Shown one piece after another: positions 9,312 through 19,762 of a stretch of 64,000 nt of DNA; the first letter of the stretch is position 1, and each line of letters begins with the position of its first letter. Origin of the DNA: Mayamaea pseudoterrestris (Eukaryota; Bacillariophyta; Bacillariophyceae; Sellaphorales; Sellaphoraceae); the NCBI GenBank assembly GCA_027923505.1, contig BROI01000020.1, positions 434,001 to 498,000 of the forward strand, given 5' to 3'. A program made the translations under genes and the position numbers. The notes beneath the pieces were generated by a model. The model made no database searches. It saw only the letters and a list, made by a program, of their open reading frames with translations, and was not told the origin of the DNA.

Positions 9312-11896
9312 TTATTGCATCTTTTTCAGTTCCGCGTCAATGCGTGTGCGAATCAATCCAAGGTCGGCGCTCACTGCTGTCCACCAAGCGGCAATGACTA
9401 AGCAAAGCAAAATAATGGGAGGAAAGCCAAATAGGTTTCGTATGCCATCTGGACCAGGCTCGACGCCAAACAAGTCCAAACATTTGCTCAGAAAACTCAC
9501 GAGAAAGGCCGCACTACCTCCGCCCCAGCGATTCGCCAAGGTATCGACAATCGGCTTGGCTTCATATCGCGCCTCGTTCGACAAGCCGCGCCACAGCGAC
9601 TCGCGGACGGGCTTGGCAACGGCCAAATTCATGATTTTGCAGCACTCGTCGACAAACAAAAAGATGAGTAAATTGGGAGGCTGTCCACTTGATATGTGGT
9701 GCCACCACGCCAAGGCCAAGACTCCCAGCAAGCGAATGATGGGCATGAGACTCAGCGTGCCTCGCGGGCCGCACCAATTGGCCACATAGGCACCCAACCC
9801 CGTCGCTTGTAGCACAAAAATGGCCAGCGAGCTAGCCATGTTGACGTTCGCCAAAAAGGCAGTGTCAGCTTCCGTCGACTTGGTCGAGCTGCGGTTCGAA
9901 ACAAGAGCGGCCCGCTGGAACGACAGAAGCACCGTCGTGGAAGCGTACAGTGCATTGTATGTAAAGATGGACATGAGCAGGCGCGAGCGCAATATAGTTG
10001 TGACTCCTCGCAGCAACCGCTGAAAAAAGCTGTCATCGTTGAATGTTTCTAGTGTCGGCGAGCTCGATCGGGCTCCAGGCTGCTGATTCAGCTCCGAATT
10101 GGATTGAACGCGGTGAAGAGAGTTTCCCGACGCGACTCGTTTCATATGTTGCGTGCTCAACGAATTGCCTGATGAAATGCGCTTCATCGAGTTGAGCGAG
10201 ACGGATCGCTTCATACTAGGGTCGAGACTGGCGAGATCGTTGGACGACTGAAAAATTTGCTGCTCCTCCCAATGCTTTTGCATAATGCGACCGAGTTCAA
10301 TTGACAGTTCCGCCGATAGTTCCAGCAGTATTGCGGCAATTAGCAAAAGGCCCGGGAGCTGAAGTATGTGCGCCATGGACGATGCAAGTACGCTGTCGAC
10401 AATGTGTAGCATGTTAGTTGGACGATGAGGGCAACACTGCAAACAAAAGCCCATTCTATTAATAACACAACTCACCTTCCCAAGACACCTCCCAGCGTAC
10501 CACCAAATCCCACCAGCGCCAGCTCCTGGAGCCGCGTCTTGGCCGAGTCGAAGCCCATCTTTTTGCGCGCCACCTCCTCATACTCCATGGCTTCCGTCGT
10601 GACGCCCCACACCAGTGACAGCGAATGCAGCTTCATCAAGTGCACCACCAAGTAAAAGCAAATGTACAGTGCCGCAAGTACATTGTCCCAAGACATCCAG
10701 CGAGGCAGTGACGAAAATGATTGTGTCTGCGACTCGTCCAGGAGTCGCTGCTCACTCGCAGCGTCAGCGTCATCATTTTTAACAACTTGCATATATTGTT
10801 CCATGCCACAAAACAAGACACCATACACCAAGAGAAACCACGCAAAGCATCGATAAAAGAGCGCCAAGCTCGTTCCCTGCGTGTGACCTCTCGTCAAGCC
10901 CATTTTCTTCCACCACTTGCGTCGCGCCGGATCGGGCGCTTCAAACAACCAACCAATCGGCACGCTGCTGGTCACCGCCATGGCCGTGCTCGCCAGCGTG
11001 AGTAGCGGCAGCACTTCCAGACCTACCCTTAGTGCAATGGCGTCGCGGAGTGGTGTGAGCACGTAGTTGGCGCAGGTGACGAAAAAGAGTGCCCAGAAAC
11101 CCAGCCATGTGCCAGCGTGGAGGGGAGTCTTGGTTTGCAGCGGCAGTAGTTGCTTGGATAGCTGGTACCAGAGTTTGGTGGATGCAAAGTAGGGAATGTA
11201 GTGATGGTGTGAGTGCGTTTGATGGTGACTGGTATTGTTGCTGTTGTTGTTCGAGTCAAAGGATGCGGACCGCGAGGTGCGACGGAGCGGTGACAACGGC
11301 GGTGATTGTTTCGCAAGGCTTTGGTGACTGTTGCTGTGCATCAGCAATTCTTGCTCCAGCTCCTGCGTCGAGTGGAAGGAGGAAGTTCGATTCATGCCAT
11401 TGCTTTTATCGTTTGCTGATGCAGCGGCGTAGTTGTGATGCAGCAGCGCATGGTTCGTTAGACTCGAGCTGCTCGCATTGGAACGAGTCAATGGATGCGA
11501 CGTCGCATCTGCGCCGTAGTCATTGCCATGCGTTTGCATGAATGATTGCTCGCTATTGCTACTATTTGCTGCTGCTGCTCCCGTCTGCGACTCCTCGTAA
11601 ATGGTCGACGGCAGTCGCTTGTGGAGCGACGAGTGACTCGACGAATGAACCATTGCGTGCTGCACGTCGTAGTCCTGATCCACGAACAAGCCGTCATCTT
11701 CGTCGTCATGATTGTAGTCAGCGGCGTTTCGATGCGCCGCTTGGTCATTTAGACTGAAGGCATCTATGACTGGCTGATTCTCGTCTTGCTGCTCGTGCAG
11801 ATCCATGACTGCCTTTCCGGTGCTTCCAAAGAGGGGCGACAGTGGTGAGACGCTGGTTGCCGTTGATGCCGAGGAAACGTCCTCGTCGAATTGCAT
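9312..11896 (-). CDS. ATP/ADP-translocase-like transporter, copy 2
   Basis: Exact second copy of the transporter at 3929-6513. The predicted exons are 11896-10476 and 10392-9312, around an 83-nt intron (10475-10393), giving the same 833-residue protein. The whole gene, with about 400 bp upstream, is inside the duplicated unit, so both copies should keep their promoter. If the duplication is real, gene dosage is doubled. Features and uncertainties are as for copy 1: disordered Ser/His-rich N-terminus, PLRDAI motif, three MKRxxS sites in a loop, substrate unproven. Confidence 0.6.
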
Positions 11897-12474
11897 GCTC
11901 GCTTGCGTAATTATGCAGGCGATCCTTGACGACGACGCGAAATTCTTATTCCTCTCGAGTCACGGAAGTAAAATGGGTTTTGCGTGTGAAACGTGGAGAA
12001 AGTTTGATTCCGTCACCAGTGAGTGAAACCTTGGACGACTTGAAGACTTGTAGAGCAGACGCGAGCAACGGCAGGATTCAACTTTCTCGGGGCTTGACAC
12101 GGAAGTGATCAAAATAGATTGTTTGATTGCTTGATGAGTTTGCGTGATGGATCCAGCGAGCCAGAGAGAAGGAATCGCAGCAAGCAGCAGAAGGACGAGC
12201 GAGCGGTGGCGTGTTGTGATGTCGTCGGCTCGAAGTAGCGACGTGTCGCACATGTGAGTGAGAGCACAGACGCCAAGTATTTTTTGTTTATGCGGAGCAC
12301 AGCCGCCGACGAACGGAGCACAGCCGCCGAATGACGAAAAGTAGCAACGATGCGAACCGATCGCCAAAAGTCGGGCGTTCCACGCTAGCGCCGCCGCATT
12401 GCTTCGATCTCGATTGCAGCGACGATCTCGTACAACTCTTTTACTGTTGCATCAGTCTGCTCGCTGTTTTGATA

Positions 12475-14038
12475 ATGCGCACTTTCACATTTCGCCTCTG
12501 TTGGGGATACTGGTACCAAACCTATGAACATTGTTTTGGTCCAAACTACCTATTTTTGAGCGAAACAGAAAGTGATGGAGCTCTTGATATTTGTCTCGAC
12601 GAGGAGTTTTTAAACGGATATCTGTCACTCAACGATTCATCAGCGGATCAGCTTCTCTCTGCTCTACGTAACGAGCCCATTACGACAGCCTCACTCTATC
12701 ATGTTTCTTGGAGAATGAGTCGCATTCTTCGAAGGAACGACGGTGCATCAAAACTACGTCGCCTTTGCGAAACACTAGGATTGATACCAACACTCAAAAG
12801 AGCAGATATATTGATTTACGCTAATGAACGTCCTTGGAGCGAGCTTCAAATTTGTGCGGTACAGTGTCTGCGACAAATCGATGAACTCATGTTTGTTGGT
12901 TTCAGCCATGAATATGATTACAATGCGGATGAAAGTGTCGAGGACAGTGATGACACGAGCTCCAGCGATGATTCTGATAGCACCGACTCTCATGAGCTGT
13001 TTGCCCCCGAGGCTTTGCTCGAGCATTCTTCAGTAAAAAATGTTATTCTTCTCGATGTGCAGGTCGAGCAATATCAATACTATATTCCGCTTCTTCGAGC
13101 TGCGCCGATGCTTGTCAGCGTCACACTGAATCCCGGTGATTTTAGTATGGACCTTGGGTATGCGGAACCAGGTACTCGGCTAATTGTTGACTTGCTGAGT
13201 TTGGATAAGCCGGAGCTTGAAATTAATCTCAAGCGGCTTTATTTTGATTATGAATGTGCCGCAAGTGTGTGCAATGCCATTGCAGGGGCGAATTTAAAGG
13301 CACTCAATCTTGTATGTTGCGAGTTTGATAATGCCGAAAGTTGTGCTGGCGCTCACGAGATCGAGCATTGGAGAAGTCGGGCTGCGCAAGTTGAGGTTTG
13401 ACGAAGACGAAGACGAAGACGAAGAATGTGATACGCAGTTTCTCACTGCATGTGCTGCCGGGATTCGTAGTATGACCCGACTGAAAAAGTTTTCGTATCA
13501 ACCTAAGCGGCTTCATCGCAATGCAAACCGAGCATTGCTCAATAACGCAGTCGTTGGTGTTGTTGGTGCTTTGGCTGGCTGCCCGCAACTTCTTTCGCTG
13601 GACCTCAGTCTTTACTCCTACTCTGCCAGTCTTGACGAAGCCTTGGCAAGCTGCTTTCGCAGCTGTCCGTTGCTGGAGGAATGTCTGATTTTATGTTGCT
13701 CTGATAAGGAGATATACACTGGACAGTCATTGCCAAACTATCCCTTGGCGTTGCAAGCAATGGAGAGTAACTTCACATTACGGCGTGTTACGTTGGAAGC
13801 ACTGACTGATGCTTCAAATATGAATTTGCAGATCTACCTCCAACTTAATCAATCGGGCCGCGGCTGCATGGCAACTGATCGTGCCAATCGTCAGTTGGCT
13901 GTGCAGGTCCTTGCGCGGGTGAACAACGAGCTGAGCTATGTATACACTCACCTTCGTGAGAATCCAACAGTTGTTTACAACCGCGCCACAATGATTAGTA
14001 GCTGTGTAAGCCGCAAGCGAAGAGCAAGTGCTCTCTAA
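12475..14038 (+). pseudogene. LRR/RNI-like family gene, frameshifted, copy 2
   Basis: Duplicate of 7092-8655 with the same missing CT dinucleotide (about 13351-13354), so the frameshift predates the duplication. The first frame is open from 12331 (ATG at 12475 preferred) to 13401; the second half reads 13310-14038. The paired GGAGCACAGCCGCC element upstream is also copied. Confidence 0.7.
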
Positions 14039-14374
14039 GATGGATATGTAGGGCCGTAAAAATCTAATTAGCTGTATACCAAAGGCAGGCATCCTAGGAG
14101 AAGAGACATGAAAGTTAATAGAAAAGGATATAGCACATAGACACAATATTTAGCGTCTACGGGTAGGTGCAGTTGCAATCGCATGTTACTTGGTCGTACC
14201 CAATGACAATACCCACCTACGTTCGCTCCTGGAGCGTCCGGTAAAATGACTTTTCGTGACTAAATGTCATACTGGCACTCAAGTTTCCGTTGACGCTTCG
14301 AAGATCAGTTGATAACCATGCCGGCGCGGCGCGCCAGCCCGTCCAGCTGTTTCAGAGTCTGCGATTTGCTACTT

Positions 14375-14479
14375 TCAGACAATGTCTGAAAGTATCTTTC
14401 TGATTCAGACAATGTCTGAAAATATCTGGCTTAATCAGACAATGTCTGAAAGTACTTTTTACTTTAAGACAGAATCTGA
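14375..14479. repeat. left subterminal palindrome array
   Basis: Four copies of the palindrome TCAGACAATGTCTGA or a variant begin at 14375, 14405, 14435 and 14465, an exact 30-bp pitch. Three are perfect; the fourth is TAAGACAGAATCTGA. Each is followed by AAGTA or AATAT. The first begins 143 bp inside the left terminus. Confidence 0.9.
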
Positions 14480-15039
14480 AAGTATGTCACTATTACGTTT
14501 AAAGTACTTTTTGCAGATGCTGTAAATATCAATGGTCACAAAAGTCATGACGGTGAACTTGATGCCTTCGACAACGCTCGTTGCCGTGCATACGCTTACA
14601 AGCACTACCACTGTCAGCTCAAGCTATAGAAGGCCAATTCTAATAATTTCATCTTCAAAATAGACTAACTAATATATGGCGATTGGATCTGTCAAGTTGG
14701 TTTGGTCGTGAGATGCCTGTGGAGCTCACGACGACACGATTTGTGTTCATGGGGGCCCAGGCGCCAGTTCCGCTTCATGCAGCCAACACATCATCCTTTT
14801 CCTGGGAAATCATTACTATATTGCCAGTTTCTTGACACGAATGACCATCTATAACATGTATTGCAACAAGCTGTATGGCTAGTCAGTGCTTGTCGAAGGT
14901 GCCATGGTCGTCGTCGTCGTCGAAAACTTGGTTGGTGGCAGTCATACCATCGAGACATTTCAATGGAAACAGCTGCCTCCACGACCAATCATAAGCTATA
15001 AAATATCATTGACTTTGCTTTCAGAAAAATTAGGCTTAA

Positions 15040-15144
15040 TCAGATAAAATCTGAAAGTATCTTTCACTTTCAGACAGCGTCTGAAAGTACTTTTCTGATT
15101 AGACAATGTCTGAAAGTATCTTTCTGATTTAGACAACGTCTGAA
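15040..15144. repeat. right subterminal palindrome array
   Basis: Four variants of the same 15-bp palindrome begin at 15040, 15070, 15100 and 15130, again at exactly 30 bp. The spacers share AAAGTAT(C)TTT. The last ends 139 bp inside the right terminus, mirroring the left array. Changes such as GACAGCGTC and GACAACGTC fall mostly in the central bases. Confidence 0.9.
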
Positions 15145-15299
15145 AGTATATTTGGCGATCCGTTGGCGCGCAAGCATAGACTGGATTGGCACGCGCGCAT
15201 TTTCGCCAATCAAATCTTATCCACGACTAAAAATTAGAAACGGTGCGACATTTTCGGCGAAAATGACGTTTTACCGGACGCTCCTGTAGCACAAGCGAT

Positions 15300-16395
15300 G
15301 AGCAGACACCTTCCGGCACGCTTCCTTGCCGTTCAGTTACAGATTCGACAGCTGCGAGCGTGTTTCCATCTCGAATGGCAAGGTTACAGATAGTTTAACC
15401 ATCAAACTCTCGCAGCGACCTCACTTTCCCAAGATGCGAAGGCCAAGCGCCTGGTAAAGCAATGTTCGCCGAGAGCAGCGCGTTCAACTCGCCGACTTGT
15501 AAGACATCGAACCGGTCAGCAGGGACTTGTTGGTCAAGCTCTTGGGCTGCGGAAATCTGGGTTGGATTGCGTTAAAGACGAAAGAAGAATTATTCCACAG
15601 ACCTTGGTCAACGAGCTTATTTACAGTTAATACACGGCCTTTGAAACGGTAACTTGCGGCTATGAAATACTCCAATGCTCCCACCTGCCTATTGCGGTAG
15701 GCAACGAGCCTGAGAACTGATTGTTAACATAGTCGACTCTTCTCATATCAGTCAAAAGTCCAAGGGAATGAGGCGGTCATGTGCCAGTTAAGTTGCTAAC
15801 GTCCAAAACACCGTGTTTCGCCGACTCATCCAAACGAAATCCGGTATTTTGCCGTTGAGCCTGTTTGAGATCAATCTGCTGACTTTAGCAAGGTCGGACT
15901 AAACAGCGAGCTCTGGTGGAAGCGAGCTAACAAAATGGCTTTCTGGCAATGCCCCGCGGCAAGTCTCCAAGGAGTTGTTGTATTTTGCGTCACCGTTGGC
16001 AAAGCAGCATACTCATTGTACCACGAACAAACCTCTACCGTATGGTTCACCCGGTCGGTGTTGTTCTTCCAGTGTAGTCCACTCATGCTAAATTGCAATG
16101 GCGGCAAAGCGAAACGAATTGTCAAAGGTTTTTAAGGACGTTGACATTACTGGAACCGAAACGAGCCCCTTCCAGGCCTTGATTTGGCTGGAAACAGGTT
16201 GAAAGCTGACGTCTTGCCGTGAGCTACTCCAGTACGCATCGATTCGCTGTTGATTCTCTGCTGGCAGCTCGTTTCGCGTCCAATTCTGCAAAAACTGAGA
16301 AACACCTTGCCCATTGCCGGCGACACTTGAACGGTTGCTTGCAATGGCTTTTGCCTGCTCGCCGAGCTGTCACTGTTCCTTGATGACGACGACGA
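15300..16395 (-). pseudogene. decayed diatom-type LRR membrane-protein gene, copy 1
   Basis: No long frame survives, but minus-strand fragments match diatom LRR proteins. The 15871-16125 frame has RFALPPLQFSMSGLHWKNN then CSWYNEY, like the RxALATLxxSTNGxxW...CxW module that precedes LRRs. Further down are LTNKSLLTGS and other GxIP-like remnants. It is homologous at DNA level to 18205-18690 on the same strand, with about 600 bp extra in the middle. The 5' end stops at a (GAC)n run at about 16385-16397. There LRR homology gives way to the upstream element of the gene at 16609. Confidence 0.55.
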
Positions 16396-16401
16396 CGACT
16401 T

Positions 16402-16470
16402 GGCAGAGCACAGCCGCCGAATGACAGACTACGCGGAGTACAGCCGCCCAATGACGAAAAGAAACAACGA
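16402..16470 (+). promoter_or_regulatory. paired GGAGCACAGCCGCC element, copy 3
   Basis: GCAGAGCACAGCCGCCGAATGAC and GCGGAGTACAGCCGCCCAATGAC stand 34 bp apart here, followed by ACGAAAAG. This matches the pair upstream of the paralogue at 7092. DNA similarity continues through about 16530, upstream of the preferred start at 16609. Confidence 0.4.
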
Positions 16471-16608
16471 TGCGAAATGCGAACCGATCGCCAAAAGTCG
16501 GGCGTTCCACGCTGCACTACTTCGATCTCGATTGGAGACGACTACACAATCCTCTTCTCGCCAAAGGCTGCTTCGTTTGACAATACTACTACTGCGCTGG
16601 TTCAAAGG

Positions 16609-18099
16609 ATGAGTTCATCGCTTGTTTGGAAAGGCAAAAGCTATGAGTATGAGCGTTATTTAGATGACAATGACAGCTCCAATGACAGCTCCAATAGCAG
16701 CATTGACGATATTGATTTGTGCCTTGACCAAAAGTTTTTGCGTGGACTCTTTTCGCTGAGCACTCGTGCGATGGATCAAGTGCTCTCCAGCTTGAAAAGA
16801 GAGCCTATCTATGCAGTGACGATTCAAAATATGAATGGAGCGTGGACGAAGAGTCGATTAGAGAAAGGACGTCGACTTTGCGAAGCGCTTGGCACCATTT
16901 CGACGTTGAAAAGCATGGTGATCTGTCCCGAAGATGCTCCATGGAACAAGCTGGAAAAACTTGCATTACAGTATATAAACCAGGTCACTTTCCTCAAGAT
17001 CCAGTATGGGCACTGGTATGATGAGGAAGGTGGTGACGCAACACAAATTTACGAGCTTGAGTTGTCAGAGGCTGACTTTTGCTTGCTTGAACACTCGACG
17101 ATCAAAGAAGCCACTCTTGATGAAGTACCAAATGAATATTTTACTTTTTACCTTCCGCTTCTTCGAGCTGCGCCAATGCTTGTTAGCGTGACGCTGGATT
17201 CATTGGAAGATGGTGACAGGGAATTGGGCGCGGCATCCGGAGAGGCCATTGCCGACTTGCTAACGTGGGACAAGCCTGAACTGAAAGTGAATATCCAAGG
17301 GATTTCTTTTGGATCTCATTGTGCGGCAAGTTTACGCGATGCCATTGCACGTTCGAATCTTGAGGCGCTCAATCTCGGTTGCTGTCGCTTCGAGGATGGT
17401 GAAGCATTAGGTTACGCTCTCACAAGATCGCATATTCAAGAAATCAATCTTTGCGAAATGAGTTTTAGCGGATGTGTATCAATCTTTTTGAATGCATGCG
17501 CAGCTGGCCTCAAAAACATGACGCAACTTCAGAAATTTTGCCATTCGGTCGGGTTCAAACACTACCTCATAGTTCACAACAAAACAGAGTATGATGCGGC
17601 GGTCGTCAAGGTTGTGCGAGCACTTTTATGCTGCCCTCAACTGACCACACTTGAACTTGAGTCGTTTTCTTACTCTCCCGAGCTTGACGAAGCGTTGGCC
17701 AACTGCGTCCAAAGCTGTCGGTATATGCGGGAATGCAGCCTTTTGCAATGCATACATTATGATCAACCGTTTGAGGCACGGGCGGTGCCTGAATATCCAT
17801 TGTTTCTGGAAGCAATGGCCAAAACTTATTCGTTGCAGCAGGTTGAGCTGGCAGGGGCATCGTTGGTGACTAAAGAGAGGATTGAGATGTACATTCAACT
17901 TAATGAAGCTGGCAGAGGGTACATGGCAGTCGATGGTTCCAATCACAAGAAGGCAATGCGTGTTCTTGGACGAGTCAATCAAAACCTGAACTGTTTGTTC
18001 ACTCACCTTCGAGAGAATCCTTCAATTTGCAAGGTCAGAATTGTAAAGGCTCGCGCAAGCCGTAAACGACGCAACGAAAGCGCAAGCGTACGTAGTTGA
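16609..18099 (+). CDS. LRR/RNI-like family protein
   Basis: Intact member, 496 aa from the ATG at 16609; the frame is open from an ATG at 16477 (540 aa). I prefer 16609 because upstream DNA similarity to the 7092 paralogue does not keep frame. The N-terminus is acidic and Ser-rich. Conserved blocks follow: LCLDQKFLRGLFSL, RRLCEALGTISTLK, ALNLGCCRFEDGEAL (LRR ribonuclease-inhibitor style), FLNACAAGLKNM, and a C-terminal block LNEAGRGYMAVD then LFTHLRENP and a basic tail. It has no signal peptide, membrane helix or catalytic motif. It resembles the large diatom families of cytosolic LRR-like proteins, whose role is unknown. It lies between two broken LRR genes on the opposite strand. Confidence 0.7.
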   Translation: MSSSLVWKGKSYEYERYLDDNDSSNDSSNSSIDDIDLCLDQKFLRGLFSLSTRAMDQVLSSLKREPIYAVTIQNMNGAWTKSRLEKGRRLCEALGTISTLKSMVICPEDAPWNKLEKLALQYINQVTFLKIQYGHWYDEEGGDATQIYELELSEADFCLLEHSTIKEATLDEVPNEYFTFYLPLLRAAPMLVSVTLDSLEDGDRELGAASGEAIADLLTWDKPELKVNIQGISFGSHCAASLRDAIARSNLEALNLGCCRFEDGEALGYALTRSHIQEINLCEMSFSGCVSIFLNACAAGLKNMTQLQKFCHSVGFKHYLIVHNKTEYDAAVVKVVRALLCCPQLTTLELESFSYSPELDEALANCVQSCRYMRECSLLQCIHYDQPFEARAVPEYPLFLEAMAKTYSLQQVELAGASLVTKERIEMYIQLNEAGRGYMAVDGSNHKKAMRVLGRVNQNLNCLFTHLRENPSICKVRIVKARASRKRRNESASVRS

Positions 18100-18204
18100 C
18101 GTATGCGGGCATCTTTTCACTTGTATTGAGATGTTTAAGATATAATAATGTTAGCGTATTATAATAATTTACGCGCAGATGCAGTTGCAGTCGTATATTA
18201 CTTG

Positions 18205-18955
18205 ATTGCAGTCTGGCAATGTCTTCGTTCGCCAGCTGCAAAAGTTCTTCCGTCTCCGATAGCAAGGTTCCACATTTAATGGCAAGGTTCCAGATAGCTC
18301 GGTGTTTAAAACGTCAGTCTCGCAGCAAACTCACTTTGCCAAGCTGCATCGGTATAGCGCCTGACATGCCAGTGCTCGCAAAGAGCTGCGTCTTCCATTT
18401 TGTCAATTCGCTGACTTGCGAGTGTTCGAAGGATACGTTGACATTACTGGATCCAAGATGAGCCACTTCTAGGCCGTGCTTTGAGGAGAAGCAGGTTGAA
18501 AGCGTGCTCTCTGTCATAAGCTACTTCTGTACGCGTGAGGCTGCTGTCGATAGTTTGCTGGTAGCTCGCTTGGCAATACAGTCCGCGTCGACACAGGCAA
18601 AAGCTGAGAAAGACATTGCCGTGGTCGGCGACACTTGACAGGTTTCTTGCAATGGCTTGCTGCTGCTCGCCGAGCCGTCACAATTCCTTGACGACGACGA
18701 CGACGACGACGACGACAACGACAATCCAGCGTCGACTCCAACAATCATGCCAGTGACAACGAGTGCGCATATGACAAACAGCCAATTGCAGCGCCGACGC
18801 TTCACATCGGCGTCATTCACTCTGACTACGGATAATGCTGGATAGATGCTGCATTCGTCCATGTTTTGCGAAACGACGGCCGTATTAATCAAGGCTGCCA
18901 TGATCATGAAGATTGTTTCCATTCGCGTACGAGTAGTCGTTGTGATTTTTCGCAT
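18205..18955 (-). pseudogene. decayed diatom-type LRR membrane-protein gene, copy 2
   Basis: The first 144 codons (18955-18521) remain open. They contain a basic juxtamembrane stretch, a membrane helix (CNWLFVICALVVTGMIVGV) and a Ser run encoded by (GAC)n on the plus strand. After a stop and frame change, 18517-18314 encodes SGAIPMQLGKVSLL, a typical GxIPxxLGxLxxL LRR. Most of the LRR domain is missing. DNA homology to copy 1 continues on both sides of a roughly 600-bp internal deletion. Together they look like paralogous relics of one single-pass LRR protein with an N-terminal cytosolic tail. Confidence 0.55.
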
Positions 18956-19762
18956 TTTTGCTGCCTATTGAAACGTCTGCGTGAATGAGCGCCAGATTGT
19001 CGTTAAAAGCCCCGACTCCTTTCCTCGTGCGCATCGCTTAGATAGACTCAACTTGCTCACGGTCGCTTCTGGAGCGATTGGCTCCTTGATACATCACTTA
19101 TGTAGATAGCTCGCTGCATCATTGTTTGTTTTTAGCTGCTATTCGAAAAGGCTGCAACCGCGGACGGCGAAAAAGTGAAACTGGTAGCTAACGCCATCGA
19201 GTCCTTTTGTATTTTTCTCGTGCTCCTCACATTCGCCAATATAAGATTCGTCATAGCTAGGATCATGTTTGTCATGGCTTGATGTATGTGGCTGTCTATA
19301 CTATATTCCTCGACTTTTCATCTGCAACTGCCGGCGTCGTCGCAGAAGGTTCGCTCACATTGAATCCTCAATCGTCAAAGTTTCCGTTCCATGAACATCG
19401 TCCATTTCTACAATACTGCCAATACTCAATGTATCCCTTGCATTTGCTGATCCAATGAACAAGAACTGCAGCAACTGCTCATCGTCGTCAAAACGGATGA
19501 GGACGCAAGCGCGCAACAGCGCGGTTCTGTGACGTCACGCATGTCAATCTCTTCCTCGTCATTCGACACGTGCAGCACATAAGTAATGGTTCATGAAAAC
19601 GACTCACTGATCGAGACACTTTGGTCTTGCTTGATCATTGAAAATGACCCGTCACGCAAAATCTGTCGCAACATCCAATCCATATTGCAAACCATTGCAA
19701 GAATCTATAGTCGAAGCGTAAGAAAGTCAAAAAGTTAATATAGCAGCAAGAGCAAAAACAGC
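18956..19762. other. intergenic, promoter of the GRNP-repeat gene
   Basis: About 800 bp without a convincing gene. A perfect TGACGTCA octamer lies at 19531-19538, 225 bp before the ATG of the next gene. Nothing else is recognised. Confidence 0.5.

Larger units (their letters stand above)
8807..14189. repeat. tandem duplication A, unit 2 (5,383 bp)
   Basis: Direct copy of 3424-8806 at a constant offset of 5,383 bp. The only differences I found are four substitutions near the distal end: 8738 T to 14121 G, 8744 C to 14127 G, 8765 T to 14148 A, and 8774 T to 14157 C. I did not compare every base, but all encoded proteins are identical. Confidence 0.93.
14232..15283. mobile_element. non-autonomous TIR DNA element (MITE-like, 1,052 bp)
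   Basis: The ends are inverted repeats. The first 15 bases, GAGCGTCCGGTAAAA, occur exactly reversed at the right end, with imperfect pairing continuing for about 10 more bases (TTTTCG). A CTG triplet flanks both ends (14229-14231 and 15284-15286) as a possible 3-bp target-site duplication. Two four-unit palindrome arrays lie about 140 bp inside each end. The roughly 550 bp between them has no convincing reading frame and no transposase. Inference: a MITE-like element mobilised in trans. The superfamily cannot be assigned. Confidence 0.7.

Noticed and set aside
14791-14988. 65-codon minus-strand ORF inside the TIR element
   Set aside because: Short, with no transposase motif or homology; likely chance.
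14375-15144. Regular 30-bp repeats that could be mistaken for a CRISPR array
   Set aside because: Repeats are 15-bp palindromes separated by similar, not unique, spacers, in a eukaryotic TIR element with no cas genes.
16477-16608. Upstream ATG extension of the LRR/RNI-like gene
   Set aside because: The shared DNA does not keep frame at the 7092 paralogue, and the family's conserved start fits 16609 better.
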